Shown in pieces: positions 34,649-43,056 of a stretch of DNA of 64,000 nt. The stretch lies in the NCBI GenBank assembly GCA_022712315.1, contig JALAGS010000028.1, positions 27,870 to 91,869 on the forward strand, given 5' to 3'. The translations under genes and the position numbers were made by a program. Source of the DNA: Sphingobacterium sp. GTDB lineage: Bacteria > Bacteroidota > Bacteroidia > Sphingobacteriales > Sphingobacteriaceae. Positions within the stretch are counted from its first letter, which is position 1, and every line of letters starts with the position of its first letter. Under the pieces are notes generated by a model. That model did not search any database, had not been told where the DNA came from, and saw nothing but the letters and a program-made list of their open reading frames with translations.

Positions 34649-36277
34649 TTATGGTCGATCAATTACTGCAATTTGACATACAGCAGCTTCAAAGGCATCG
34701 CGATTTCCTGCGGCTTTATTACGTACCTTTGTTCTGTAATTATAAACTGTCCGTAGCGAATAGCGAAGGAAGCTCGCAATCTTCACAGAGTCATCGATCC
34801 CCAATCGAATTAATGCAAAAATTCGAAGTTCTGTATTTAAAAGTTCTGTCTTTTTGGGATAAATCTTCTCATCATCCTGAAGCAGGGCATTGAATTCATC
34901 AACAAAGGTCGGATATAGGTTTAAGAAGATTCGATCAAAGTTAATATAAAGCTGCTGCACCTCTCTTTCCTCCATTTGCGTAGACTTCAGCTGCTCCCTC
35001 AATGCATCCCATTGTTGATTTGTAGCCTTTTTTAATAATACTTTTCTAATATCCTCCATTTTATCAATGTAACTCGAGCACATATCAAAAAATTGGGCGA
35101 TATATTCTTCTTTAATATGGTTGGATTCCGACAATTTAAAGTTAGTTTGATTGATCTCATTATTCAATGCGCGAAGCTGCTGATTGGTGGCCGATAATTC
35201 CGATCGTATTCGCCTCAAATGCTGTACTTGCCTATAAATAATGACGAGTCCAATAATAACACCAATTAATAAAATACTAACGACAACAACTAAGGCAACC
35301 AATTGCCTGTTCTGGCTACTGATTTTCTGCTGATAGGCCGCATTGATGATCGGATAAGAAGAAGTCCCTTCGATAATACGATAACGTACTTTACACAGCA
35401 TGGCGTCGTCGATCGCTTTTTCAATAAATTGAAATGCGCGATCGAAATCCTGCTGATCATAATAAGTTAATGCCAGATCATGAAAGGAAGCGTTGTCGCG
35501 GTTTGCCATTTCGATATCCGCACTGGCCGATATGGAAAGATAATAAATTTGACTTTTCGTATCCTTTTCATATTTATAAATTAGCCCCAGAAAATAAGCG
35601 ATCAGCGCTCTCTGCTCAATATCTTTTTTATTCTCTTTCCAAAGAACCAAGAGTTGTTTTTTAGCATCCCCCCGATTACCGTTAAACAACGTTTTTATCG
35701 CAATCGCAGTACGGTACGCTAAGGAAGACTTAGGTAGAACTGTTAGCAATGAATCACGATACCGTTCACTCGCCTGATAATATTCGGGGCGATTATTGCT
35801 CTGACCATAATGGCTATAAAACGAACTATAAGTATCATAATACTTTGCTAAGAGGTTTTTCCCGAGCAGAGATGGTTCAATTTCCCCCAATAGCTCTGAT
35901 GCCTCTATATACCGTCCGATAGTAGAATACACCCAAGCTAAATCCAAATGGATCACGGTTTGCAATGAATCATTATTTAATGGAGCCAGCTTCTGGCATA
36001 GTAAAATATAAGAAAGCGCTGCGTCCGAATCAAACTTCTTATAATTTTCAAAAATTTCGTAATTCTTCTTCAAAAACTGAGCGGAATTGGCTTCCAGTGC
36101 CTTTGCCTCCTGTTTTAACTTTTCTAGCTTATCTTCTCGGTTCTTGACATAAATCTTCTGATTTTCCATCAGATATTCCAGGCGTTGTAAAACTCTGCTA
36201 CTATCTGCCTGTTCCTGGGCTAATAGACTAAAACTAAGATGAGAGAAAAGAATAAAAAGAAATATGCGCTGCAACAT
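34649..36277 (-). CDS. Membrane-bound transcriptional regulator of PUL1 (DUF6377 type)
   Basis: The 542 residues comprise a signal peptide (1-20), an N-terminal helical sensor region with TPR-like repeats (about 25-335), one membrane helix (about 340-365, LVALVVVVSILLIGVIIGLV), a coiled-coil-like cytoplasmic linker, and a C-terminal helix-turn-helix related to LuxR/GerE (about 475-525, ELRIFALIRLGIDDSVKIASF and SLRTVYNYRTKVRNKA). The plan is like SusR-type regulators that sense a sugar in the periplasm and bind DNA while anchored. It is upstream of and co-oriented with SusC and probably activates PUL1. The family name is from memory. Confidence 0.82.
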   Translation of the reverse strand: MLQRIFLFILFSHLSFSLLAQEQADSSRVLQRLEYLMENQKIYVKNREDKLEKLKQEAKALEANSAQFLKKNYEIFENYKKFDSDAALSYILLCQKLAPLNNDSLQTVIHLDLAWVYSTIGRYIEASELLGEIEPSLLGKNLLAKYYDTYSSFYSHYGQSNNRPEYYQASERYRDSLLTVLPKSSLAYRTAIAIKTLFNGNRGDAKKQLLVLWKENKKDIEQRALIAYFLGLIYKYEKDTKSQIYYLSISASADIEMANRDNASFHDLALTYYDQQDFDRAFQFIEKAIDDAMLCKVRYRIIEGTSSYPIINAAYQQKISSQNRQLVALVVVVSILLIGVIIGLVIIYRQVQHLRRIRSELSATNQQLRALNNEINQTNFKLSESNHIKEEYIAQFFDMCSSYIDKMEDIRKVLLKKATNQQWDALREQLKSTQMEEREVQQLYINFDRIFLNLYPTFVDEFNALLQDDEKIYPKKTELLNTELRIFALIRLGIDDSVKIASFLRYSLRTVYNYRTKVRNKAAGNRDAFEAAVCQIAVIDRP

Positions 36278-36410
36278 AATCGACTCGGTTCAAAATAGTA
36301 TCGACTAAACTACATAAAAATAACAACAAAACCTTCATGACTGCGCAGGAACCAATGGCAATGAAAATGAAAGAATGTTCTTTCTCGCCTATAACATCAG
36401 ACACTTTCAG

Positions 36411-36442
36411 AAAAAAAGAGGACATCTCACGACGGCCTCTTT
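36411..36442 (-). terminator. Terminator of the RND efflux operon
   Basis: On the minus strand AAAGAGG and CCTCTTT enclose a short loop region and are followed by TTTTTTTC. It lies about 90 bases past the efflux gene stop and before the regulator gene. Confidence 0.75.
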
Positions 36443-36527
36443 CCCTGACCCTATAAAAGGATCTAAGAATTAACATGTTAATTCTTTATCGCATGAAAAA
36501 TAGTTTTCTGTTTTTAATTTGCCAGAT

Positions 36528-39500
36528 CTATTGCCAGCCTCCTCCCAATGCTTTGTAGAGCAGAATCTGATTCAATGTATTCTCTTTCTCTAATTCCACT
36601 TTACCTATTTGAGCTTCGAGCGACTCCTTCTGTGCTGTTACAACATCTAGCGATGTTACCCTTCCTGCGATAAACAGTTCTTGTGCAGCCTCTATGGAGA
36701 GGTTCAATGCTTGAACATGTTCATCGACAAAGTTGCGCCGCTTACCAATAGCCTCCTGCGTCATGATCACATTGGAAACCTCGTTGTAGGCATTTAAAAC
36801 GCTTTTTTCATAATCTACAAAAGCAATTCCATAATCTGCTTTTGCGATCTCATACTGCGTTTTCAACTGTCTTTGATTAAAGATCGGTAGTGTGATACCA
36901 CCAAATAAATTATAAGCAATAGACTTATCGAGATTGAATAACTTATTGAAACTAAAGCTTTGCAATCCGATAAAAGGGCTTATAGCGACAGAAGGTAGAA
37001 AAGCTAAGCGTGACGCTTCCTGATGATTTGACGATGCAATCACTTTCAGATAAGCAGCCTTGATATCTGGGCGTTGATTAACCAAATCATCTGGAGTACC
37101 AAAGCTCATTGCATAATATAAATCTGTATTTTCGGTATATGTACTTCTTACAATAGGCTGATAGAATCGTCCCAATAAACCATTGATATGATGTTCCCAC
37201 AGTGCGATCTCTTGAATCAACTGTTCCTTTGCTGCCTTGGAATTGGCCAATAGCGCTTTAAATTGCTGTACAGAAAGTTCAGTGGCATAACCAGCATCCT
37301 TCTTTACCTCAACCACTTCCAACGCATTTTTGTGTAACTCAATATTCCGATCATAGACCTTTATCTTCTGATCCAAAGCAATTAATTCATAATAAGCCGT
37401 GGCAATATTGGATACCAATTCCGTTTCTAATAGACGCTTCCCCTCCTGCTCCGCTAAAAAGCTAAAATAAGCAGCTTGTCTTTGGCTCCTTAGCTTGCCC
37501 CAAAGATCAATCTCCCAAGAAGAACGCAGTCCAATAAAATAGTCCGGGATAAATGGTTCGGGTAATTTTTCATCACTTTTTAAGTTTTCCGAAAAATTTG
37601 AATCGTAGTTACCAATTCCCGATTCCGTATAATGTCCATATTTCCGTATTCCACCTTCTACTGCAGCCTCTACAGTTGGACCTAATGCGGCCTTGCGCTG
37701 TTTAAAATAAGCCTGTGCAGATGCTAACCGTAAAATTGATTGACGAATATCCAAATTGTTCTGCAAAGCAGAATCAATCAGAGAAACTAACTTTGGATCT
37801 TTAAAAATTTCCTTCCAAGATCTCCCGCCGATATTTAAACTATCTGGTGAAACATCCTTGGAAAATGAACTTGGAACATTTACTTTCTGCGGTTGAAGAG
37901 ATTTTTTAGGAACTGAACAGCTTCCAAATAAGATCAGGGCAGCGATTACTAAAGAAGCTTGTTTTACGACCTGTTTCTTATTATCCTTTTTTGAAAATAA
38001 GACGACCAGTCCCGGAATAACAATAACCCCGAGGATCGTCCCGATGAGCATTCCCCCTACCGCAGCAGTACCAATACTTCGATTCCCCAAAGCACCTGCT
38101 CCACTGGCCATCATCAGCGGTATCAACCCTGCAATAAATGCAAAGGAAGTCATTAATATTGGTCGTAAACGCGCTACGGCTCCTTCGATCGAAGCGGTAA
38201 CAATATCCATTCCTTGTTTATATTTCAAATTGGCATACTCCACAATCAGGATCGCATTTTTGCCCAGCAAACCAATGAGCATGACCAATGCAACCTGCGC
38301 ATAAATATTGTTTTCCAGTCCAAAGACTTTCAGAAAAATAAATGCGCCGAATATTCCCGCCGGAAGACAGAGTAAAACTGGTAATGGCAACAAAAAGCTT
38401 TCGTACTGCGCACACAGCAGTAAATAAACAAACAACAGACAGAGCGCAAAAATATACAAAGCCTGGTTACCTGAAATCTTCTGTTCCCGCGTCATACCGG
38501 ACCACTCAATACTATATCCCTTTGGAAGAGACGACGCTATTTTTTCCACCTCTTCGATCGCCTGTCCAGAACTGAATCCTGCTGAGGACTGCCCTGTAAT
38601 CATAGCTGAACTAAACATATTATAACGCGTGATTTGTTCAGGCCCATAGATCCTTTCCATCGAAATAAAAGCATTGTAAGGCACCATTTCACCAGTTTCA
38701 TTTTTTACGTACAGGCGTAGAACGTCTTCCGGTCGCTGCCGATATTCAGGACCTGCCTGTACCATCACTTTATACATTTGTCCATAACGGATAAAATTCG
38801 TAGCATAAAGACTTCCCATTAATGTCTGCAAGGTATTCATAGCATTCTCCACCGATATCCCCTTCTTCGCGGCCATATCGTAGTCTACCTTCAGCATATA
38901 CTGAGGAAAGTTCACATCAAAACTGGAGTTGATATCCTGAAGGACATCACTTTTTTCCATATCGTCCATAAATCTCTGTAACACCTCAGCCGTCTTATTG
39001 AGATCCTCATTACCGCTACGGTCCAATAAACGTAATTCAAAACCCGAAGAGTTACCGAAACCGGGAACTGTCGGCGGCGGAAAGAATTCAATCTCTCCAT
39101 CAGCAAAATCTTTTGTTTTATCGCGTAATTCTTTAATGACATCATCGACCGTTTGATCCCGCTCTTTCCAAGGCTTAAGATTGATCATCCCCATCCCATA
39201 GGAAGCTCCAGATACTTCAGTTATGATACTATACCCCGACAATGTAGACACTGTTTCAACAACGTCCAACTGACGAGAAACAGAGTCAATTTTGTCCAGT
39301 ACACGCTCCGTACGGTCTACTGTAGCCCCAGCAGGTGTTGTCACAGCAACGTAGACCATGCCCTGATCTTCTGTTGGAATAAATCCAGATGGCAATATCG
39401 CGCTACTTCCCCAGGTGGCAACAAAAAAGATGCCCAGCAAAAGCAAGGTCAATCCCCTGCGGGCACTGGTTTTCACCAAAATCCCTTTATAACCAAAGGC

Positions 39501-41078
39501 TGTTTTATCATATATACTGTTGAATTTTTTAAAGAAGCGATCCAACCAATTATTGGATGGCTTGCGGTCATGTGGTGATTTTAGGAACAAAGCACACAAA
39601 GCTGGCGTCAGCGTCAATGCATTGATACCCGAGATAACGATCGCCGCGGCGAGTGTCAATGAAAACTGACGATAAAATATCCCCACAGGGCCGGAAAGAA
39701 AAGCTACAGGAACAAAAACGGCAGACATGACTAAAGTAATCGCCACGACGGCACCTCCAACCTCTTTCATAGCCTCCAATGTGGCCTCCATAGGTTGCAA
39801 ATGCTCTTCCTCCATTTTGGCATATACAGCCTCAACAACCACAATTCCATTATCCACGACAATACCAATAGCGAGTACCAAGGCAAATAAAGTCAATAGG
39901 TTGATCGAAAATCCAAGCATCTGCATAAAAAACAGTGCCCCGATCAAACACACGGGTACTGCTAAAATAGGAATTACCGTCGCCCTAAAATCCTGCAAGA
40001 AGATAAACACAACAATAAAAACCAGAAGAAAAGCTTCTAACAAGGTTTTGATAACAGAAGAAATTGACGCATCCAGAAAGCGGGATACATCATAACCCAT
40101 GGTATAGGTCATACCTGTCGGAAATTGAGTTTCTTTTAATTCTGCCATTCGGTCCTTCACACGCTGGATAACCTCCTGCGCATTTGATCCCGGTAATTGC
40201 TTCAGCATAATGGAAGCCGATGGACGTCCATCGGTTTTGGATACCATCTCATAATCCAATGAGCCAAATTCAACATCAGCAACATCCCTAATACGGATAA
40301 TGGATCCACTCGCATTCGCCCGAATAGGTATATTGGCGTATTCTTCTATTTCAGTGAATTTCCCCGGATAGCGCAGTACATATTGCTGCATATTGCGCAT
40401 TTTATCTGAACTGATACCTGTTTGTCCGGGAGCAGCCTCAATATTCTGCTTTCTTAATGCAGCTACGACGTCTTCTGCGGAAATATTATACGCTGCCATA
40501 CGATCTGGTTTGACCCAAACACGCATCGCATAATCCCGCATTCCCATGATCTGAGCAAGACCAACTCCTTCGATACGTTTCAGTTCTTTCAGAATATTGA
40601 TATCGGCAAAGTTGTAAATAAACCGTTCGTCAGCAGTTTCATCTTCAGTAAAAACATTCAGGTACATCAACATCGAGTTGACTTCTTTCTCTGTAGTTAC
40701 CCCCGCTTTGATAACCTCTTCTGGTAATTCGTCCAATACGGTAGTGACCCTATTCTGTACGTTTACAGCAGCAATATCCGGATCCGTACCGACTTCAAAG
40801 AAAATTTGAATAACTGTGCTTCCGTTATTAGTTGACACCGAATTCATATAGGTCATTCCCGCAACACCATTGATTGCTTTTTCCAAAGGAATGGCTACCG
40901 CATTTGTACTTACTTCCGCATTTGCTCCTGTATAATTAGCGTTTACAACCACCGAAGGCGGTACGATATCAGGAAATTGTGTAATAGGCAACGTAAATAA
41001 AGCCAGCAGTCCCAACAGCGTAATAAACACCGAAATGACCAACGACAATATAGGCCGTTTTATAAATGTTTCAAACAT
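36528..41078 (-). CDS. RND efflux permease fused to a TolC-type outer-membrane factor
   Basis: One frame of 1516 residues joins two subunits usually made separately. Residues 1 to about 1035 are a HAE1-class RND permease (AcrB-like, 12 membrane helices, two large periplasmic loops, GFIPTEDQG, and LGKNAILIVEYA with the TM10 Lys). Residues from about 1040 are an outer-membrane factor of the NodT type with a hydrophobic helix and a lipobox (LILFGSC, Cys1054), then two OMF repeats to 1516. The junction has no in-frame ATG, GTG or TTG, so this is a true fusion in the sequence. In TM4 the proton-relay pair reads Asp409-Asn410 instead of Asp-Asp. The adaptor gene is 14 bases upstream. Substrates are unknown. 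Confidence 0.93.
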   Translation of the reverse strand: MFETFIKRPILSLVISVFITLLGLLALFTLPITQFPDIVPPSVVVNANYTGANAEVSTNAVAIPLEKAINGVAGMTYMNSVSTNNGSTVIQIFFEVGTDPDIAAVNVQNRVTTVLDELPEEVIKAGVTTEKEVNSMLMYLNVFTEDETADERFIYNFADINILKELKRIEGVGLAQIMGMRDYAMRVWVKPDRMAAYNISAEDVVAALRKQNIEAAPGQTGISSDKMRNMQQYVLRYPGKFTEIEEYANIPIRANASGSIIRIRDVADVEFGSLDYEMVSKTDGRPSASIMLKQLPGSNAQEVIQRVKDRMAELKETQFPTGMTYTMGYDVSRFLDASISSVIKTLLEAFLLVFIVVFIFLQDFRATVIPILAVPVCLIGALFFMQMLGFSINLLTLFALVLAIGIVVDNGIVVVEAVYAKMEEEHLQPMEATLEAMKEVGGAVVAITLVMSAVFVPVAFLSGPVGIFYRQFSLTLAAAIVISGINALTLTPALCALFLKSPHDRKPSNNWLDRFFKKFNSIYDKTAFGYKGILVKTSARRGLTLLLLGIFFVATWGSSAILPSGFIPTEDQGMVYVAVTTPAGATVDRTERVLDKIDSVSRQLDVVETVSTLSGYSIITEVSGASYGMGMINLKPWKERDQTVDDVIKELRDKTKDFADGEIEFFPPPTVPGFGNSSGFELRLLDRSGNEDLNKTAEVLQRFMDDMEKSDVLQDINSSFDVNFPQYMLKVDYDMAAKKGISVENAMNTLQTLMGSLYATNFIRYGQMYKVMVQAGPEYRQRPEDVLRLYVKNETGEMVPYNAFISMERIYGPEQITRYNMFSSAMITGQSSAGFSSGQAIEEVEKIASSLPKGYSIEWSGMTREQKISGNQALYIFALCLLFVYLLLCAQYESFLLPLPVLLCLPAGIFGAFIFLKVFGLENNIYAQVALVMLIGLLGKNAILIVEYANLKYKQGMDIVTASIEGAVARLRPILMTSFAFIAGLIPLMMASGAGALGNRSIGTAAVGGMLIGTILGVIVIPGLVVLFSKKDNKKQVVKQASLVIAALILFGSCSVPKKSLQPQKVNVPSSFSKDVSPDSLNIGGRSWKEIFKDPKLVSLIDSALQNNLDIRQSILRLASAQAYFKQRKAALGPTVEAAVEGGIRKYGHYTESGIGNYDSNFSENLKSDEKLPEPFIPDYFIGLRSSWEIDLWGKLRSQRQAAYFSFLAEQEGKRLLETELVSNIATAYYELIALDQKIKVYDRNIELHKNALEVVEVKKDAGYATELSVQQFKALLANSKAAKEQLIQEIALWEHHINGLLGRFYQPIVRSTYTENTDLYYAMSFGTPDDLVNQRPDIKAAYLKVIASSNHQEASRLAFLPSVAISPFIGLQSFSFNKLFNLDKSIAYNLFGGITLPIFNQRQLKTQYEIAKADYGIAFVDYEKSVLNAYNEVSNVIMTQEAIGKRRNFVDEHVQALNLSIEAAQELFIAGRVTSLDVVTAQKESLEAQIGKVELEKENTLNQILLYKALGGGWQ

Positions 41079-41092
41079 AATCTATCCCTCCG

Positions 41093-42199
41093 TTACAGCT
41101 TTCTCAATTTTGGATTAATCTTCATTCCGCTACGTAAACTTTGTACACCCTCATACACCACTTTGGCATTGGAATCGAGACCGCCCTCGACAATGTAATA
41201 GTGTCCTACACGTGGCCCGGCAACAAAAGGAGTCATCTTCACCGTACTATCGGCCTGCATAGTGTACACATATGTTTTATCCTGAATTTCAAATACCGAT
41301 TTTTGATGTACAAAAGTATGCTCACCGGTTTCCATCGGAACAGCAATTTTACCCGTTGCCCCATGCTTTAGAATATGCTCCGCATTAGGAAATTGTACAC
41401 GAAGGGCAATAGACCCCGTATTGGCTTCAAATTCACTTTCCACAAGATGAGCTATCCCCTGGTGTGGATATAGCTCCCCATTTGCCAGAATTAATTTGAC
41501 AGATTTTTGCGTTTCCTTGCCATTCAGCTTGTCGCGCATGAGTGCCAGATATTCCCTTTCAGAAATATCAAAATAGACGTTCACTTTACTTAGGTCAGAG
41601 ATTGTGGTAATCAGGCTTCCTTCTGTCAATAACGAACCTTCTTTTAATAAAATCCGGTCTATACGTCCATCAAATGGAGCTTGAATGACTGTATAATCTA
41701 ATCTTGTTTGGGCTTGGTTAACCAGAGCACGGGCCTCCTCGATTTTGGAATTGGCCGCCTTTAGCTGTATTTTCAATAAATTATACTCGGAAGAGCTCAC
41801 GATATTCTTGTCAACCAATTTTTGTGTCCGCTCCATTTCCAATTTGATCTTTTGCGCTTCAGCAATTGCATTGTCATGCTGTGCTTTGGCTTTTGCTAGT
41901 TCCGAACGATATTCTTCATTGTTATATTTAAATAATACCTGTCCTTTCTTTACCCAAGCCCCTTCATCCACATAAATTTTATCTAAAAAACCATTCAGTT
42001 TCGACCGGATCTCGACATTTTTCAAGGCTTGGATATCAGCAATATATTCCTGATAAACGGTTGTATCCATTACCATTAGTGGCGTAATAGGAATATTCTT
42101 AATCTCTTCTTTTTGATCAGATTTAGCGTTGGAGGAGCGGCATGAAGCCAGCATCCCCACCATACCTGCGAAAAGGCACAGCACAAGGAATTTGTTCAT
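41093..42199 (-). CDS. RND efflux periplasmic adaptor (membrane fusion protein)
   Basis: The 368 residues begin with a lipoprotein signal (Cys20 in GMLASCRSS). The order is typical: beta-barrel strand and lipoyl half (VEIRSKLNGFLDKIYVDEGAWVKKGQVLF), a coiled-coil hairpin (about 90-150, rich in Ala, Lys, Glu), the second lipoyl half (YTVIQAPFDGRIDRILLKEGSLL), and barrel and membrane-proximal domains. It bridges the permease and the outer-membrane factor, which here are one protein. It starts the operon; 276 bases separate it from a small upstream gene. Confidence 0.93.
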   Translation of the reverse strand: MNKFLVLCLFAGMVGMLASCRSSNAKSDQKEEIKNIPITPLMVMDTTVYQEYIADIQALKNVEIRSKLNGFLDKIYVDEGAWVKKGQVLFKYNNEEYRSELAKAKAQHDNAIAEAQKIKLEMERTQKLVDKNIVSSSEYNLLKIQLKAANSKIEEARALVNQAQTRLDYTVIQAPFDGRIDRILLKEGSLLTEGSLITTISDLSKVNVYFDISEREYLALMRDKLNGKETQKSVKLILANGELYPHQGIAHLVESEFEANTGSIALRVQFPNAEHILKHGATGKIAVPMETGEHTFVHQKSVFEIQDKTYVYTMQADSTVKMTPFVAGPRVGHYYIVEGGLDSNAKVVYEGVQSLRSGMKINPKLRKL

Positions 42200-42311
42200 A
42201 TGGGAATAATCTTCTTTTTAAAGGTCTTATAGAGTACCTCGTTGATTTTCATCAATTTCGGTAGTCTTAGACCTGGGTATTTCATAAACGATAAAAAATG
42301 TAACGTGTTAA

Positions 42312-42350
42312 ATTCTCCTCAAGAAATTCAAAGTCGAAACTTAGGAGAAT
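42312..42350. repeat. Inverted repeat upstream of the efflux adaptor gene
   Basis: ATTCTCCT (42312-42319) and AGGAGAAT (42343-42350) are exact complements with a 23-base spacer, 113 to 151 bases upstream of the adaptor start. It may be a hairpin in the leader or an operator. No T tract follows, so termination is unlikely. Confidence 0.45.
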
Positions 42351-42475
42351 GTGCGAGATGGAAGCGACAAAGTCTATATAGCAAAGAGAAGATCTCCGGG
42401 CTTCAATAACTTAATATGAATATCAAGATAAAATAAACTGGGTGTAGCTTCCGCTAGAAAATTTAGGAGGCGTAA

Positions 42476-42838
42476 CTAGAAGGGCCGAAAACGGGATAAG
42501 AACCGGTAGTACCCCGGCAAACACAAGGTTTTAGAGCGATAAAAAGGGTGTTCATCGTCCTTTGCAAAACATAATGCTGTAAAGACGATCCCAAAAACAA
42601 AAATAAAAATTGGTAATACCTGACTATTGAGAGAAAATATGCGATAGTCATCCTGCAATAGTACCTTTTCTTCTTGGGAAGAATGAATAGGCTCGAGATC
42701 CAATACATCATCCAAAAAATACTCCACGATGGTCTCACCTGCATGCAAAACCTGTCCCGTTGCCGAGGAGAAAGACTCATAGGTCAACAGATTAAGGTAT
42801 GCAAAGAGTGTTAAAAAATGAAATATTTTGTCTAACAT
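42476..42838 (-). CDS. Small membrane protein of unknown function
   Basis: From ATG 42838 the protein has 120 residues. A hydrophobic N-terminal segment (about 4-20) is followed by an acidic stretch (HAGETIVEYFLDDVLDLEPIH), a membrane helix (about 75-96, VLPIFIFVFGIVFTALCFA) and a tail of aromatic and basic residues ending FLSRFRPF. I do not recognise the family. It is co-oriented with the efflux genes, 276 bases upstream of the adaptor, and a TACCTTTG box (42863-42856 on the minus strand) lies 18 bases before the start. A frame in another phase overlaps it, but only this one has two plausible membrane segments. Confidence 0.5.
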   Translation of the reverse strand: MLDKIFHFLTLFAYLNLLTYESFSSATGQVLHAGETIVEYFLDDVLDLEPIHSSQEEKVLLQDDYRIFSLNSQVLPIFIFVFGIVFTALCFAKDDEHPFYRSKTLCLPGYYRFLSRFRPF

Positions 42839-42897
42839 ATCGAAATTTCGAATCACAAAGGTATGACTTTAAATAACCAAGATTATTTTATTCATGT

Positions 42898-42939
42898 AAA
42901 AAAACCATGACAGCCCCAAAATTAGCTATCATGGTTTTT
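42898..42939 (-). terminator. Terminator of PUL2 downstream of the GH92 gene
   Basis: On the minus strand AAAAACCATGA and TCATGGTTTTT form a perfect 11-base stem with an 18-base loop, followed by a run of T. It lies about 120 bases past the GH92 stop, separating the locus from the small membrane-protein gene. Confidence 0.85.
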
Positions 42940-43056
42940 AAAAGGGAAGTAAGTTTTCTGTTATAAACCTTAAAGGATCGATTAAACAGTCGACACAATT
43001 ACTTACAACTAAAGGATCATCATTAAATTCATTTATTGTCTATCAGAACTCAATCT

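Noticed and set aside
39153..39578. Rightward frame of 141 codons opposite the RND permease
   Set aside because: Antisense shadow of conserved permease sequence with no signal or family features.
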